The position numbers were made by a program, and so were the translations under genes. From NCBI GenBank assembly GCA_944381325.1, contig CALWKS010000001.1:434001-498000 (forward strand): a stretch of DNA of 64,000 nucleotides. The letters run 5' to 3'. Origin of the DNA: an uncultured Christensenellaceae bacterium. Lineage in GTDB: Bacteria; Bacillota; Clostridia; Christensenellales; UBA3700. Below, piece after piece: positions 25,680-33,955 of this stretch (its first letter is position 1; each line of letters begins with the position of its first letter). The notes beneath the pieces are model-generated. The model was not told where the DNA came from. It made no database searches and saw only the letters and a program-made list of their open reading frames with translations.

Positions 25680-27002
25680 TTATTCTGCGACTTTTTTCTT
25701 CAGAATATATTTTTTATGAAGCAAAGAAAACGCAAGTCCTATAGCAAAAGTCAGAATTTCTGACGCGGCAAACGAAAGCCACACTCCCGTTATGCCGAAA
25801 AGACTTGAAAACACGAGCGCGAATAAAGATATGCAGACAAAACCTCTCGACACCGATATAACTGACGCTTCCGCCCCTCTGCCCGTAGCGCTGTAAAATC
25901 CCGCATTTGCAAGATTTACTGCGGCGAAAACAAATCCGATAAAATAAAGTCTTATACCCGGCGTTGCTATCTTCTCAAGCTCAGCCGAACCCTCGGTATT
26001 AAATACGCTGACGACAGCCCCTGCGGCGGCAAGCACTGTTATCAGCGCGATAGCGCCCACAGCAACAGAAAGCACAAGCGCCTTTTTGTACACGCTTTTA
26101 AGCGCTGATGTCTCCCCTTTCCCGAAATATCCGCTTGCAACGGGTTGCATACCCTGCGACACTCCGTTGAGCATCGCGGTAACCACAAGGGCCGTATTTG
26201 CAATCACCCCGTATGCGGCTACGGCGGAGTTTCCTCCCAATCCAAGAAGAATGAAATTGAAAATTAGCGTAGTCAGACTTACCGATATCTCGCCTACAAA
26301 CGCAGAAACTCCGAGATAACACGATTTCAACAACCTTCTGAACGACACGCATTTAAAAGAGATTCTGAACAATCCCTTCTTTTTCAGAAGTCCTGAAGCA
26401 CATATTGCAATGCTGATAACGGGAGAAATGCCCGTTGCCAGCGCCGCGCCCGTCATGCCCATTTTAAGCGGAAACATAAATACGTAGTCCGCCGCGATAT
26501 TGAAAAGACCGCTGACGACTGTTGCAAGCATAGCCGTCTTGGGAGAGCCGGTGTTCCTGACAAAAGCGGTAAAAGTATAATTCACGATAAAGAAAGGAGC
26601 AAAGCACAGAACGATCCTTGTGTAATCTTTTCCCAGAATCACGATATTTTCATCCGCGCCAAGCAGTTTCAGAACTTTGTCCGGGAAGAATATCCCTGCA
26701 ATAAGAAATGGCAAAGACACACACAGAGACCAGAAAACCGAATTAAAGAAGTAGTCTTTTCCTTCAGCGTTTCCTGCCGCGCTTTGGAGAGCGAATCTTG
26801 TAGCAGAGCCAGTACCGATCATAGCGCCGAGAGCGAAAAGTATGCCGTAGACGGGCAATACAAGATTGAGCGCGGTTATTCCGTCAGAGCCTTCGGCAAC
26901 GGATATAAAATACGTATCTGCAATGACGTAGCAGGACGTCCCCACCATAGCCAGGACGTTGGGCAATACGAATCTTGCAAAATTCTTTTCTTTCACGTTC
27001 AC
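25680..27002 (-). CDS. MATE family multidrug/cation exporter
   Basis: A 440-residue, 12-helix exporter of the MATE family, which couples Na+ or H+ entry to drug export. The N-terminal half shows MVGTSCYVIADTYFISVAEG near residue 15, a common DinF/NorM-like start, and the second half repeats the six-helix fold (GVSQGMQPVASGYFGKGE near 260). The substrate cannot be told. It stands alone; no terminator is obvious and 139 bases of AT-rich sequence separate it from the CorC-type gene. Confidence 0.85.
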   Translation of the reverse strand: MNVKEKNFARFVLPNVLAMVGTSCYVIADTYFISVAEGSDGITALNLVLPVYGILFALGAMIGTGSATRFALQSAAGNAEGKDYFFNSVFWSLCVSLPFLIAGIFFPDKVLKLLGADENIVILGKDYTRIVLCFAPFFIVNYTFTAFVRNTGSPKTAMLATVVSGLFNIAADYVFMFPLKMGMTGAALATGISPVISIAICASGLLKKKGLFRISFKCVSFRRLLKSCYLGVSAFVGEISVSLTTLIFNFILLGLGGNSAVAAYGVIANTALVVTAMLNGVSQGMQPVASGYFGKGETSALKSVYKKALVLSVAVGAIALITVLAAAGAVVSVFNTEGSAELEKIATPGIRLYFIGFVFAAVNLANAGFYSATGRGAEASVISVSRGFVCISLFALVFSSLFGITGVWLSFAASEILTFAIGLAFSLLHKKYILKKKVAE

Positions 27003-27229
27003 CTCAAAAAAATACGTCCCGTTTACGACTTCAAAGACCTAACGCCGTAAACCTGAACGTATGCAGTATCGGAAAAATATCTGACGCAGTGATTCATACT
27101 ATGACCACGCTTCCGACAACATCATTACGTATTTGCTACCCGGTGGCAGCACAGACAATATAACACAACGCGAAACAAGTCGCAAGCAGAAAAAGACACA
27201 ATAATATAATTGCGCAAAATTTTAACAGA

Positions 27230-27257
27230 ATAAATAAGGGCGAGGTTTCCCTCACCC
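27230..27257 (-). terminator. Terminator overlapping the stop of the DUF3343 gene
   Basis: On the minus strand GGGTGAGG pairs with CCTCGCCC around a GAAA loop, then TTATTT follows. The stop codon TGA of the gene lies inside the stem. Confidence 0.65.
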
Positions 27258-27485
27258 GATTTTTGTGTACCCGCCCGGGCGGATCTCGTATATCGTTGCG
27301 TCCTGCGGGCAGATAGCCAGCGCGACGCTTTTCGCGAAGCCGCCTACACGTACGCTCAATCCGCAACTTCTCGACAGCGCGCGGGGCGTATTTACAACCT
27401 TACCCGACACTCCGTGCTTAAAAAGGCGCGAACTGAACGACAGGGCGTCTGCGCGGGAGCGAAAGACGACTATAATATCGTTCAT
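27252..27485 (-). CDS. DUF3343 protein (putative Se/S carrier-like)
   Basis: A 77-residue protein with VVNTPRALSRSCGLSVRVG near residue 30. The conserved Cys after a TPRxLSxSCG pattern is the mark of DUF3343. These small thiol proteins are commonly found beside the cysteine-desulfurase-like aminotransferases and selenium-metabolism genes, so a role as sulfur or selenium carrier is proposed in the literature but unproven. Here it is divergent from just such an aminotransferase at 27564, with an 78-base shared promoter region, which supports a joint function. The ATG follows AAAGGAGAAG. Confidence 0.7.
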   Translation of the reverse strand: MNDIIVVFRSRADALSFSSRLFKHGVSGKVVNTPRALSRSCGLSVRVGGFAKSVALAICPQDATIYEIRPGGYTKIG

Positions 27486-27524
27486 AGGCTTCTCCTTTGT
27501 AATAAAATGTACTTCGCTCCTAAT

Positions 27525-27536
27525 ACAATATATTGT
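27525..27536. promoter_or_regulatory. Perfect palindrome between divergent DUF3343 and desulfurase genes
   Basis: ACAATATATTGT is a perfect 12-base palindrome in the short divergent gap and overlaps a TACAAT/TATATT-like -10 region, so it may be an operator for both genes. No known regulator is assigned. Confidence 0.35.
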
Positions 27537-27563
27537 CTTATCCGACTAAACGTGAGGTGAAAA

Positions 27564-28706
27564 ATGATATATCTCGACAATGCTGCAACTTCAAAATTCA
27601 AACCCAAGTGCATGTTCGACGCAATGTTCTGTCAGCTCGGAGACAGCGCAAATCCCGGGCGCGGCGGACACAACGACAGCCTTGACTGCGCGATAAAAAT
27701 AAACGACACCAGAAATTCTCTGAAAGTGCTTGCAGGAGCGGACGAAGGGTACAAACTCGTATTTACGAGCGGTTGCACAGAAGCGCTCAACCTCGCAATT
27801 CTGGGCTATCTTTCAGAATCGGAAGGCGGCAACGTCGTTACCACCGTATTTGAACACAACTCTGTGCTCCGCCCTCTCAATCACCTTCTGCAAAAAGGCG
27901 TCATCAGCGAGATAAGATACGCTTCTCCCAGCGACCCTTCGCAGACAATATGCGTTGACGATATTGAAAAACTTACCGACTCAGACACCAGGCTTATAGC
28001 GGTAAATCAAACGTCAAACGTTACGGGAGCTACAGCGGATATAGAAGCGATCGGCACTTTTGCAAAATCGAAAAATATTCCGTTTCTTGTCGACTGCGCC
28101 CAGTCTATGGGGCACAAAAGGATAAACGTAAAAAAATGCAACATCTCGATGCTTGCCTGCGCAGGACACAAAGGACTGCACGGCAGCCAGGGAACAGGTT
28201 TTCTCATCTTCTCCGACGGCATAAAATTGCACCCGATACGCTTTGGCGGAACGGGTACTTTCAGTGAAAGTCTTCTTCAGCCCGAGGACGCACCCGAAGG
28301 ACTTGAAAGCGGCACAATGAACACCGCAGGAATAATAGGTCTCGGTGCGGCTGCAAAATGGACGTACGAAAATTTTGAACAGATAAACAGACACATCGCC
28401 TATCTCTCCTCCCAGGCGCTTTACGGACTGGGTAAAATAGACGGGGTAAAAATTTACACAAAAACTCTCTCCAACGTCATTTCATTCAACGTAAGAGATA
28501 TCGATTCTTCTGAAGTAGCAGACTTCCTGAACGACAATGAGATCGCCGTCAGAAACGGTCTGCACTGCGCTCCGCTGGCTCACAGATTTTTAGGCACAGA
28601 AAGACAGGGCACAGTAAGAATGTCCATAGACTACAACAACAATGCTTACCACATTTCCCGCACGTTGGAAGTGCTTGAAAAATTCTGCAAATTATCGCGC
28701 CCGTGA
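27564..28706 (+). CDS. Cysteine desulfurase-like class V aminotransferase
   Basis: A 380-residue PLP enzyme. YLDNAATSKFKP at the N-terminus, TSGCTEALNLAI near residue 69, DCAQSMGHKRIN near 176, the PLP-binding lysine in CAGHKGLHGSQGTG near 200 and the C-terminal RNGLHCAPLAHRFLG near 333, with its possible catalytic Cys, define the SufS/NifS fold. The form resembles the TIGR01977-type group that travels with DUF3343 and selenium genes rather than the housekeeping IscS/SufS. It probably removes S or Se from cysteine or selenocysteine for delivery to a carrier. A GTGAGGTG site precedes the ATG. Its neighbour DUF3343 is the likely partner. Confidence 0.8.
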   Translation: MIYLDNAATSKFKPKCMFDAMFCQLGDSANPGRGGHNDSLDCAIKINDTRNSLKVLAGADEGYKLVFTSGCTEALNLAILGYLSESEGGNVVTTVFEHNSVLRPLNHLLQKGVISEIRYASPSDPSQTICVDDIEKLTDSDTRLIAVNQTSNVTGATADIEAIGTFAKSKNIPFLVDCAQSMGHKRINVKKCNISMLACAGHKGLHGSQGTGFLIFSDGIKLHPIRFGGTGTFSESLLQPEDAPEGLESGTMNTAGIIGLGAAAKWTYENFEQINRHIAYLSSQALYGLGKIDGVKIYTKTLSNVISFNVRDIDSSEVADFLNDNEIAVRNGLHCAPLAHRFLGTERQGTVRMSIDYNNNAYHISRTLEVLEKFCKLSRP

Positions 28707-28716
28707 TATTTAAACG

Positions 28717-29016
28717 CTATTTGTCTGACGCAAGAGCACGCATGAGGACGTCAAGCCTTCTGCGTTGCTCGGCGTTCAGCATTCCCTTGACCGAATCGTA
28801 AAAAGTCTTGAGTTTTTTATCGTCAAGTTCCCCTCTTCTTCTTGCCGCCGAAGCTTCTGCAAACAGTTCGTCAAGAAGCCTGTCTTCACTCATACCGCCG
28901 TATTCCTCCACCTTGTCTTTTATGACTTTTTCATCTGAATCCTCGCTTCTGTCTACATTTGCACCGACGTCAGAGAAGTTGTTCACGTAGTAAAATCCGC
29001 CGTTTCTTTTCTTCAT
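28717..29016 (-). CDS. Small acidic hypothetical protein
   Basis: A 99-residue protein, not recognised. The first 15 residues are basic/aromatic (MKKRNGGFYYVNNF), then an acidic helix-rich body follows with SEDRLLDELFAEASAARRRGEL and AEQRRRLDVLMRALAS. It has no membrane segment. It is divergent from the gene at 29.1 kb, which encodes another small helical protein; the two may form a conserved pair. ATG 29016 has an AGAGGTG site. The gene ends 10 bases from the convergent desulfurase gene. Confidence 0.55.
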   Translation of the reverse strand: MKKRNGGFYYVNNFSDVGANVDRSEDSDEKVIKDKVEEYGGMSEDRLLDELFAEASAARRRGELDDKKLKTFYDSVKGMLNAEQRRRLDVLMRALASDK

Positions 29017-29071
29017 GATACACCTCTTTATCAGTCTATGACGGTCAAAAAAAATTGTTACCGTTGTTATT

Positions 29072-29100
29072 TTGACAGCTTACGGGGCATACTCTAGAAT
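29072..29100 (+). promoter_or_regulatory. Promoter abutting the small plus-strand gene
   Basis: A perfect TTGACA (29072-29077), a 17-base spacer and TAGAAT (29095-29100). Transcription should start near 29107, downstream of the first ATG at 29101, so the gene probably starts at the second ATG (29119) with a very short leader. Confidence 0.65.
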
Positions 29101-29118
29101 ATGGACTATAAAGATATA

Positions 29119-29352
29119 ATGAAAGTATTGACAAACGTAAACGCAAACACAGACAAAACTTCTCTTATTTCCGCGCTTTCAAACGGCGGAGACATGAGCA
29201 CGCTTCTGCCTTTCCTTATGAAATCCATGCAGCAGAACGAATCGACTCAGGTCGTTACTCAGCAAAGCAACGGCAAAGAAATACAGCTTCCTTCCGACGA
29301 CGAACTGAAAGAGGCAATCCTCAAGTTCAACGAAAGTCAGAATAAAGACTGA
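29119..29352 (+). CDS. Small hypothetical protein with Gln/Ser-rich helices
   Basis: A 77-residue protein, not recognised. I choose ATG 29119 (MKVLTNVNANTDK) because the strong promoter's start point lies after the ATG at 29101; with 29101 it would be 83 residues. The sequence shows helices (LISALSNGG, LLPFLMKSMQQNES) and an acidic end. No ribosome binding site is present, consistent with an almost leaderless message. Its divergent neighbour is the 99-residue protein at 28717. Confidence 0.5.
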   Translation: MKVLTNVNANTDKTSLISALSNGGDMSTLLPFLMKSMQQNESTQVVTQQSNGKEIQLPSDDELKEAILKFNESQNKD

Positions 29353-29371
29353 TATTCTGATTATTTTAAAT

Positions 29372-29407
29372 CAAAAAAATAAGCGCGCAGAATCTGCGCG
29401 CCGTTTT
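29372..29407. terminator. Bidirectional terminator
   Basis: GCGCGCAG (29383-29390) pairs with CTGCGCGC (29394-29401). The minus strand has a TTATTTTTTT tail and the plus strand CGTTTT, so it can end both the small gene and the ABC transporter operon. Confidence 0.8.
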
Positions 29408-29423
29408 CAATTTGCGTTTTGCA

Positions 29424-30128
29424 TCAAGAAGCGATTATCGCCGCTTTAATTTCAGCCGATTTCTCAGCGCAATACGCCAAATTTTCGGTTCTCTTTTCAC
29501 GCGGCATGTCTAATATGATCTCAGCTTTGACTGAGCACGGAGAACCGCCCAGCACCACTGCCCTGTCCGCAAGCGCAACGGCTTCTTCAACGCTGTGAGA
29601 GACTATAACAGCGCATTTGTGTGAACTTTCGAAAAGCTTGAGAAAATACTTTTCAAGAGTATCAGCCGTCGCAATGTCAAGCCCTTTAAAAGGCTCGTCC
29701 GTGATAAGAAGTCCCGAAGGATAACAGAACGCGCGCGCCAGCGAAACTCTCGCCGCCTGTCCGCCGCTCAGAGTGTGCGGATATCTGTTCTCGAACCCTT
29801 CGAGCCCCACCGCTTTCAGCGCTTCTTTTGCTATCGCTTTTGCCTCGTTTTTGTCCTTATAGAGATGCGAAGTAGCGAAAAGAATGTTGCCAATTGCCGT
29901 AAGCGAAGGAATAAGCCTGTCTTCCTGAAACATATAAGACACGCTGTCCGCGCCTTTTATCTCTCCCGTATGCGGCACAAGTCCGGCAACCGCATTAAGA
30001 AGCGTCGTCTTGCCGCAACCTGACTTGCCCAACACGCACAGAATCTCACGGTCTTTTACTTCAAGCGAAAAGTCTTTGAATACGCTCTTTTCGCCGTAAT
30101 TAACGTTGATATTTATTATCTCAAGCAT
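29424..30128 (-). CDS. ABC transporter ATP-binding protein (NitT/TauT type)
   Basis: A 234-residue ATPase energising the importer. Walker A GKSGCGKTT near residue 35, Q-loop SYMFQEDRLIPSL near 70, signature LSGGQAARVSLARA near 125, Walker B LLITDEPFKGLD near 145 and H-loop VIVSHSVEEA near 180 are all intact. It resembles the SsuB/TauB/ThiZ group that serves small organic compounds. Its start overlaps the permease stop by eight bases, so the three transporter genes are one operon with the ACT gene in front. Confidence 0.88.
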   Translation of the reverse strand: MLEIININVNYGEKSVFKDFSLEVKDREILCVLGKSGCGKTTLLNAVAGLVPHTGEIKGADSVSYMFQEDRLIPSLTAIGNILFATSHLYKDKNEAKAIAKEALKAVGLEGFENRYPHTLSGGQAARVSLARAFCYPSGLLITDEPFKGLDIATADTLEKYFLKLFESSHKCAVIVSHSVEEAVALADRAVVLGGSPCSVKAEIILDMPREKRTENLAYCAEKSAEIKAAIIAS

Positions 30129-30903
30129 TCTTCCACCTCATACAAAGCTTTCCGAGCGCGTAGACGATAAGCTCAAGCACTGCGCCGAGGACTATGGCTA
30201 TGAGCGTCCATGCAATAAGCACAGGGGTTTCAAGATAGAGATTCGCAAGCTGCATATCGACGCCGATGCTGTTTCTCGTCTGAGCGAGAACTTCTGCGGC
30301 GATCGTAAGTTTGACCGTCAGCGAAAGCGTTGAGCGCACTGCTGAAAATACCGTAGGAAGCATTGACGGAACGTACAGTTTAAGCAGTCTTGTCATAAAC
30401 GGCACGCGGTACACCCTTGCCATATCCGTAAGTTTCTTGTCCACTCCCGTAATTGCCGTATAAAAGGCGGTATAAAGAAGCGGAAATATAATAAGTACGG
30501 TAACGAATACGGGCGCGACCTGGGTATTGGTCCACAGCAGGCAAAGAAGGATAACGCTCATTGTCGGAGTAGAACGCATAACGGCGACTATCGGCGCCAA
30601 AATCCTTGCGAACGGCTTAAAGAATGCCGCAGGAACAGACAACGCCAACGCTATTGCAAAGCTCAGCACAAACCCTCTCAGAGCGCGCAGAAGCGTGCAC
30701 GCAACGTCAACGTAGGTCTGTTTCTGAACAAGCAGCTCTCCAAGCTTTTCAAACGTAGTGCCGATTGACGGAATAAGCAGATCGCTGTCGTAATACGCCG
30801 CCGTGATCGCCCAAAGCGCGAATATCAGCGCGAGCGAAAACAGCGGGTATAAAAGCGACACGATTGCCGTCTTCTGATTTTGCGTAAGTTTGTTTATCTT
30901 CAT
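30121..30903 (-). CDS. ABC transporter permease (NitT/TauT type)
   Basis: A 260-residue membrane subunit with about six helices. The permease EAA-type region reads DKKLTDMARVYRVPFMTRLLKL (residues about 158-180) before the last helices, and the N-terminal ITAAYYDSDLLIPSIGTTFE is typical of the TauC/SsuC/ThiX group. It lies between the ATPase and the binding-protein gene. Nothing in it identifies the cargo. Confidence 0.85.
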   Translation of the reverse strand: MKINKLTQNQKTAIVSLLYPLFSLALIFALWAITAAYYDSDLLIPSIGTTFEKLGELLVQKQTYVDVACTLLRALRGFVLSFAIALALSVPAAFFKPFARILAPIVAVMRSTPTMSVILLCLLWTNTQVAPVFVTVLIIFPLLYTAFYTAITGVDKKLTDMARVYRVPFMTRLLKLYVPSMLPTVFSAVRSTLSLTVKLTIAAEVLAQTRNSIGVDMQLANLYLETPVLIAWTLIAIVLGAVLELIVYALGKLCMRWKNA

Positions 30904-30912
30904 TTGCAGATA

Positions 30913-31947
30913 TTATTTTGCGGAATAATAAAGACCGTCGTCAGGCAGTTTTCCGCCTATCGCCGCAGGCTTTATAGCGTTTATCGCTTCAAGCATATCG
31001 ATATAGGCTTCTTTTGAATCCGCAATTCTTATAAGATTGCAGTTGCAACGCGCAAGAGTTTGAGCTGAAAGCGCAGTGTTAAGAGAAGTCTGAGGATATG
31101 CCTTTACAAGAATAGCGCTTACGTGAGCGCTGTTTTCAACGATAAAAGTTGCGTTTTCTGCCATTTTATCGAGAAGTTTTTCAACAAATTTTGGATTGCT
31201 TTCGCAAACGTCGGCTTTAGCGATAAGCACCGCCTGAGGATAGCCGAGCGTCTCACTTCCCGTATAATCCTTCCACAACTGCTGGAGGTCGAAAAGCTGA
31301 GTTATGCCGCTTTGAGCAAGTCCTTTGCTTGCGGCAGGCTCTGCGATAACGCCGATCGCCTCTTCGCCTTTCTTGTTTGCGGCTACAAGCTGGCTCATTA
31401 CGCCGCTTCCGTCAGCGACATAGGTGATAACGACTTTGCCTTCGACGGCAGCTTCACCCTGTTCGTACGCTATACCTTCACTTGTCAGAAGGGTCTGGAA
31501 GATAAAATCGGGTACGCTTCCCTGACCTATCGAGAACACGCGCTTGCCGACAAGGTCTGAAAGCGACTTCACATTGCTGTTTGCGCCGAGGACGTAAAGG
31601 TTGCCCTGCGTTACGGTAGCAAGAAGCTTGATATCCTGACCTTTGTTGTAAAGGTTTGCCGCAAGGTTTGCGGGCACGATGGCAAAATCCGCTTCGAGAG
31701 CGCGGGTGCTTATTGCCGAAGACTGCACTATCTCTACCTTCTTAAGGGCATCGAAAGAGCCGTTTTTGTCAATTTCGTCTATAAGATTTACAGCCGCAAG
31801 CGCAGGCGCGCCGTCAGGTACGACCATAGTGTATTCATCGCCTTTGACAGTCTCCTTTTCCTGCTGGCAAGCCGCAAGAGATACTGTAAGAGCAACGATA
31901 AGCGCAACGCACAGAACTGTTGCTACGATTCTAAAATTTCTTTTCAT
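30913..31947 (-). CDS. ABC transporter substrate-binding lipoprotein (NMT1/TauA type)
   Basis: A 344-residue lipoprotein. The lipobox SLAAC near residue 27 follows a clear signal peptide, so it is anchored outside the membrane. The body has the two-lobed NMT1/OpuAC-like fold with PDGAPALAAVNLI near 45 and VGKRVFSIGQGSVPDFIFQ near 130. The family binds compounds such as sulfonates, HMP or other small organics; the binding-site residues that would tell are not recognisable here. Context (a TM1266-like ACT protein and a structured leader RNA) suggests a cofactor-related substrate, but this is inference. Confidence 0.8.
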   Translation of the reverse strand: MKRNFRIVATVLCVALIVALTVSLAACQQEKETVKGDEYTMVVPDGAPALAAVNLIDEIDKNGSFDALKKVEIVQSSAISTRALEADFAIVPANLAANLYNKGQDIKLLATVTQGNLYVLGANSNVKSLSDLVGKRVFSIGQGSVPDFIFQTLLTSEGIAYEQGEAAVEGKVVITYVADGSGVMSQLVAANKKGEEAIGVIAEPAASKGLAQSGITQLFDLQQLWKDYTGSETLGYPQAVLIAKADVCESNPKFVEKLLDKMAENATFIVENSAHVSAILVKAYPQTSLNTALSAQTLARCNCNLIRIADSKEAYIDMLEAINAIKPAAIGGKLPDDGLYYSAK

Positions 31948-31993
31948 ATATACTCTCCTTAAAATTTAATCTTTATCTTAAACTATACGATTG

Positions 31994-32260
31994 TCAGGCA
32001 TTCTTGTCTTCGTCTTCGACAGTCATTACCGCTGACTTCACGTTTACGTCTTCGATTCTGCCCAATTTTCCGCAAAGCGCAGAAATCTTTTCGTTGTCGC
32101 CGTTCACGATAAGGCTTATCGTATTTATTCCCGTTGTCTTGTCAGGCACGCCCATTCTGCCGACGATGATATCGCCGTAGTCTGAAAGAAGGCTTTGCAC
32201 TTTTTCAACCCTTTCTCTTCCTGCCTTGAGAACAATGCCTATTACTCCTGTTTTTTTCAT
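31994..32260 (-). CDS. ACT-domain protein, TM1266-like (putative iron-only hydrogenase system regulator)
   Basis: An 88-residue protein starting at ATG 32260 (AGGAGAG site); the longer frame adds nine residues inside the leader. The sequence MKKTGVIGIVLKAGRERV, IIVGRMGVPDKTTGINTISL and GKLGRIEDVNVKSAVM matches the TM1266-like group of small ACT/NikR-C-like regulators often placed by FeFe-hydrogenase maturation genes. Here no hydrogenase gene is near; it heads an ABC importer operon instead. It may sense the imported compound. Confidence 0.7.
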   Translation of the reverse strand: MKKTGVIGIVLKAGRERVEKVQSLLSDYGDIIVGRMGVPDKTTGINTISLIVNGDNEKISALCGKLGRIEDVNVKSAVMTVEDEDKNA

Positions 32261-32364
32261 ATACTCTCCTTTTTGCGGTATCCGCAATAACTTTGTATCA
32301 GTATTTATTCCCTTTTTCCGCCCTTATTTTTCGACGCTTGAATTTTCATTGAGCTTATGCTTAT

Positions 32365-32514
32365 GAAAAAACTCCGCCTTCGTTGCCGAAGACGGAGCAC
32401 AATTATATCTGTTTCAACTTTTATTGCTCTCGTCTTACCCTCAGAACGCATCTTCGGTTGGGAACAAAGGTTATTTGATCTGAGCCTGACAAGGATAAAT
32501 CCTTGCTTCGGGTC
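32365..32514 (-). ncRNA. Structured leader RNA with terminator, candidate riboswitch
   Basis: From the promoter at 32521-32549 a transcript of about 150 nt runs to an 11-pair terminator (32372-32382 with 32387-32397) ending in six T, 105 bases before the ACT gene. Inside are a perfect CAAGGAT/ATCCTTG hairpin near the 5' end and a long hairpin closed by CTCAGA/TCTGAG. CCGAAGA at 32451-32457 can pair with TCTTCGG in the terminator (32386-32392), giving an antiterminator. This is the layout of a transcriptional riboswitch. I do not recognise it: it lacks TPP, SAM, FMN, cobalamin, lysine and T-box signatures. An alternative is a free small RNA. Confidence 0.65.
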
Positions 32515-32520
32515 GATAAT

Positions 32521-32549
32521 ATTCTATAATATAAACACGCTTAAGTCAA
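32521..32549 (-). promoter_or_regulatory. Promoter of the leader RNA and ABC importer operon
   Basis: TTGACT (32544-32549), 17 bases and TAGAAT (32521-32526). The start point falls close to 32514. Confidence 0.75.
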
Positions 32550-32602
32550 CGGTTTTTCGCTTTCAGCTCAAACCGTACGCACAGCTGATTAAACGTTTTG
32601 CC

Positions 32603-33955
32603 TTATGCGGCAACTCCGGTATCTGAAGAAGCCTTGAAATATGTCGCGGCTTCAAGTAGACAAGGATCTTTTTCCATATAATACATACCGCTGGCGTCAG
32701 CAGGGATATCGGGAGTCAAGCCTACGCCGTGGATGTTGGTTTCAAATACAGTCTCTCCGTTCTTTGCCGTCGGAATGTAATACTTTCCGTTGGTAATATA
32801 AAGATTGTATTTTCCTCCCTGATATTCGATGACTATCTGAGCTACACCCTTGCCGTAAGTTTTCTCACCTATCGACTTTATTCCGCAATAATGAGCAAGA
32901 GTTGCAGTGAGAAGTTCTGAAGAAGAAGCTGAACTTCCGTTGACGAGTATTACGCATTCGAAGTCGTTTACCGCATCGTAAAGATTGACTGACTTCAGCT
33001 CTTTTCCGTCAAGATCGCTCTTATATGTGTTCTGAGTATAGAAATAGGTTTCAGCCATATCTCCGCCGCCTTCGTTGTATACGTATTTTGCCATCGGCGC
33101 GCCGTTTTCCTTAACAAAGAATGAAGCGATAAATCCGCACATTGCAGTGCTGCCGCCGCCGTTGCCGCGCAGGTCTAGCACGAGTTTGTTCGGCTTGTTC
33201 TCGTCTGCGAGGAATTCATTGACAGAAGCAAGAAAATCGTCGGGAGCGGTGTCGCCGAATTCTTTCAGCTTGATATATCCGACGTTTGACGGCAAGCCAG
33301 TCGTTTCGCTGTCCAGATAATAAGCTACGGGCGAATGCAACATCTCTTTCTGAATGGTAAAAGTGTTTCTTGAAGCGACCGCGCCGCTTTCATTATACCT
33401 TTGCACTGTGATCTCGATAACGTCGCCTACCTCAGAAAGCAGCTGAGAGAAAGACGTATAATTGAGATGCTGAACGACCTTGCCGTTTATAGCATATACC
33501 TCGTCTCCGACCGTGAGTTTCGAGCCGCCGACAGAAGTCGCGGCTGCCGCAGGAGACCCCGGAGCAATTTCAGTAATATAATATCTGTTGTATGCGTCGT
33601 AAGTAAAAGTAACGCCTGCAGAAAGGCTCTGCATACCCGTCGGCGACGCCTCAACAAGCCCTGTATAAGGGTCAACGCTGTTGGCAATAGCCGCCGCTAC
33701 TATATACTGGAATTCGTCCCAGTCGATTTCGTCAATATAGTATCTGTTGAGAGCGTCAAGCACCGTCTTTACCATAGGCATATCCGATTCTATAGACTGC
33801 TTTTCGGCATATATCGTACCGCCGAAGAATGCCGCACCCGCAACAAGTGCAAGCACAAGCAACGCAACGACAACCGTTATTACCGTTTTCTTTTTAGACG
33901 GTTTGGCTTTTTGCGGATAATCGTTGTAGATATCCTTTTCTTCAAACATATCCAT
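32603..33955 (-). CDS. S41 family C-terminal processing peptidase (CtpA-like)
   Basis: A 450-residue serine protease. I start at ATG 33955, with AGGAG seven bases upstream, not at the earlier frame start. One membrane helix (residues about 24-48, KTVITVVVALLVLALVAGAA) anchors it with the protease outside. A PDZ domain lies near 130-215 (APGSPAAAATSVGGSKLTVGD) and the S41 core near 235-430. The catalytic serine is in VNGSSASSSELL and the lysine in GEKTYGKGVA. Such enzymes trim exported proteins or activate cell-wall or sporulation proteins. It is a single-gene unit. Confidence 0.88.
   Translation of the reverse strand: MDMFEEKDIYNDYPQKAKPSKKKTVITVVVALLVLALVAGAAFFGGTIYAEKQSIESDMPMVKTVLDALNRYYIDEIDWDEFQYIVAAAIANSVDPYTGLVEASPTGMQSLSAGVTFTYDAYNRYYITEIAPGSPAAAATSVGGSKLTVGDEVYAINGKVVQHLNYTSFSQLLSEVGDVIEITVQRYNESGAVASRNTFTIQKEMLHSPVAYYLDSETTGLPSNVGYIKLKEFGDTAPDDFLASVNEFLADENKPNKLVLDLRGNGGGSTAMCGFIASFFVKENGAPMAKYVYNEGGGDMAETYFYTQNTYKSDLDGKELKSVNLYDAVNDFECVILVNGSSASSSELLTATLAHYCGIKSIGEKTYGKGVAQIVIEYQGGKYNLYITNGKYYIPTAKNGETVFETNIHGVGLTPDIPADASGMYYMEKDPCLLEAATYFKASSDTGVAA

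Noticed and set aside
27136..27366. Minus-strand frame overlapping the DUF3343 gene
   Set aside because: Different frame, Arg-rich, runs through the terminator and has no start signals.
32401..32520. Second TPP riboswitch
   Set aside because: The GGGTGC, CTGAGA-ACCC and TGAACCTGAT elements do not occur in the right order on either strand.
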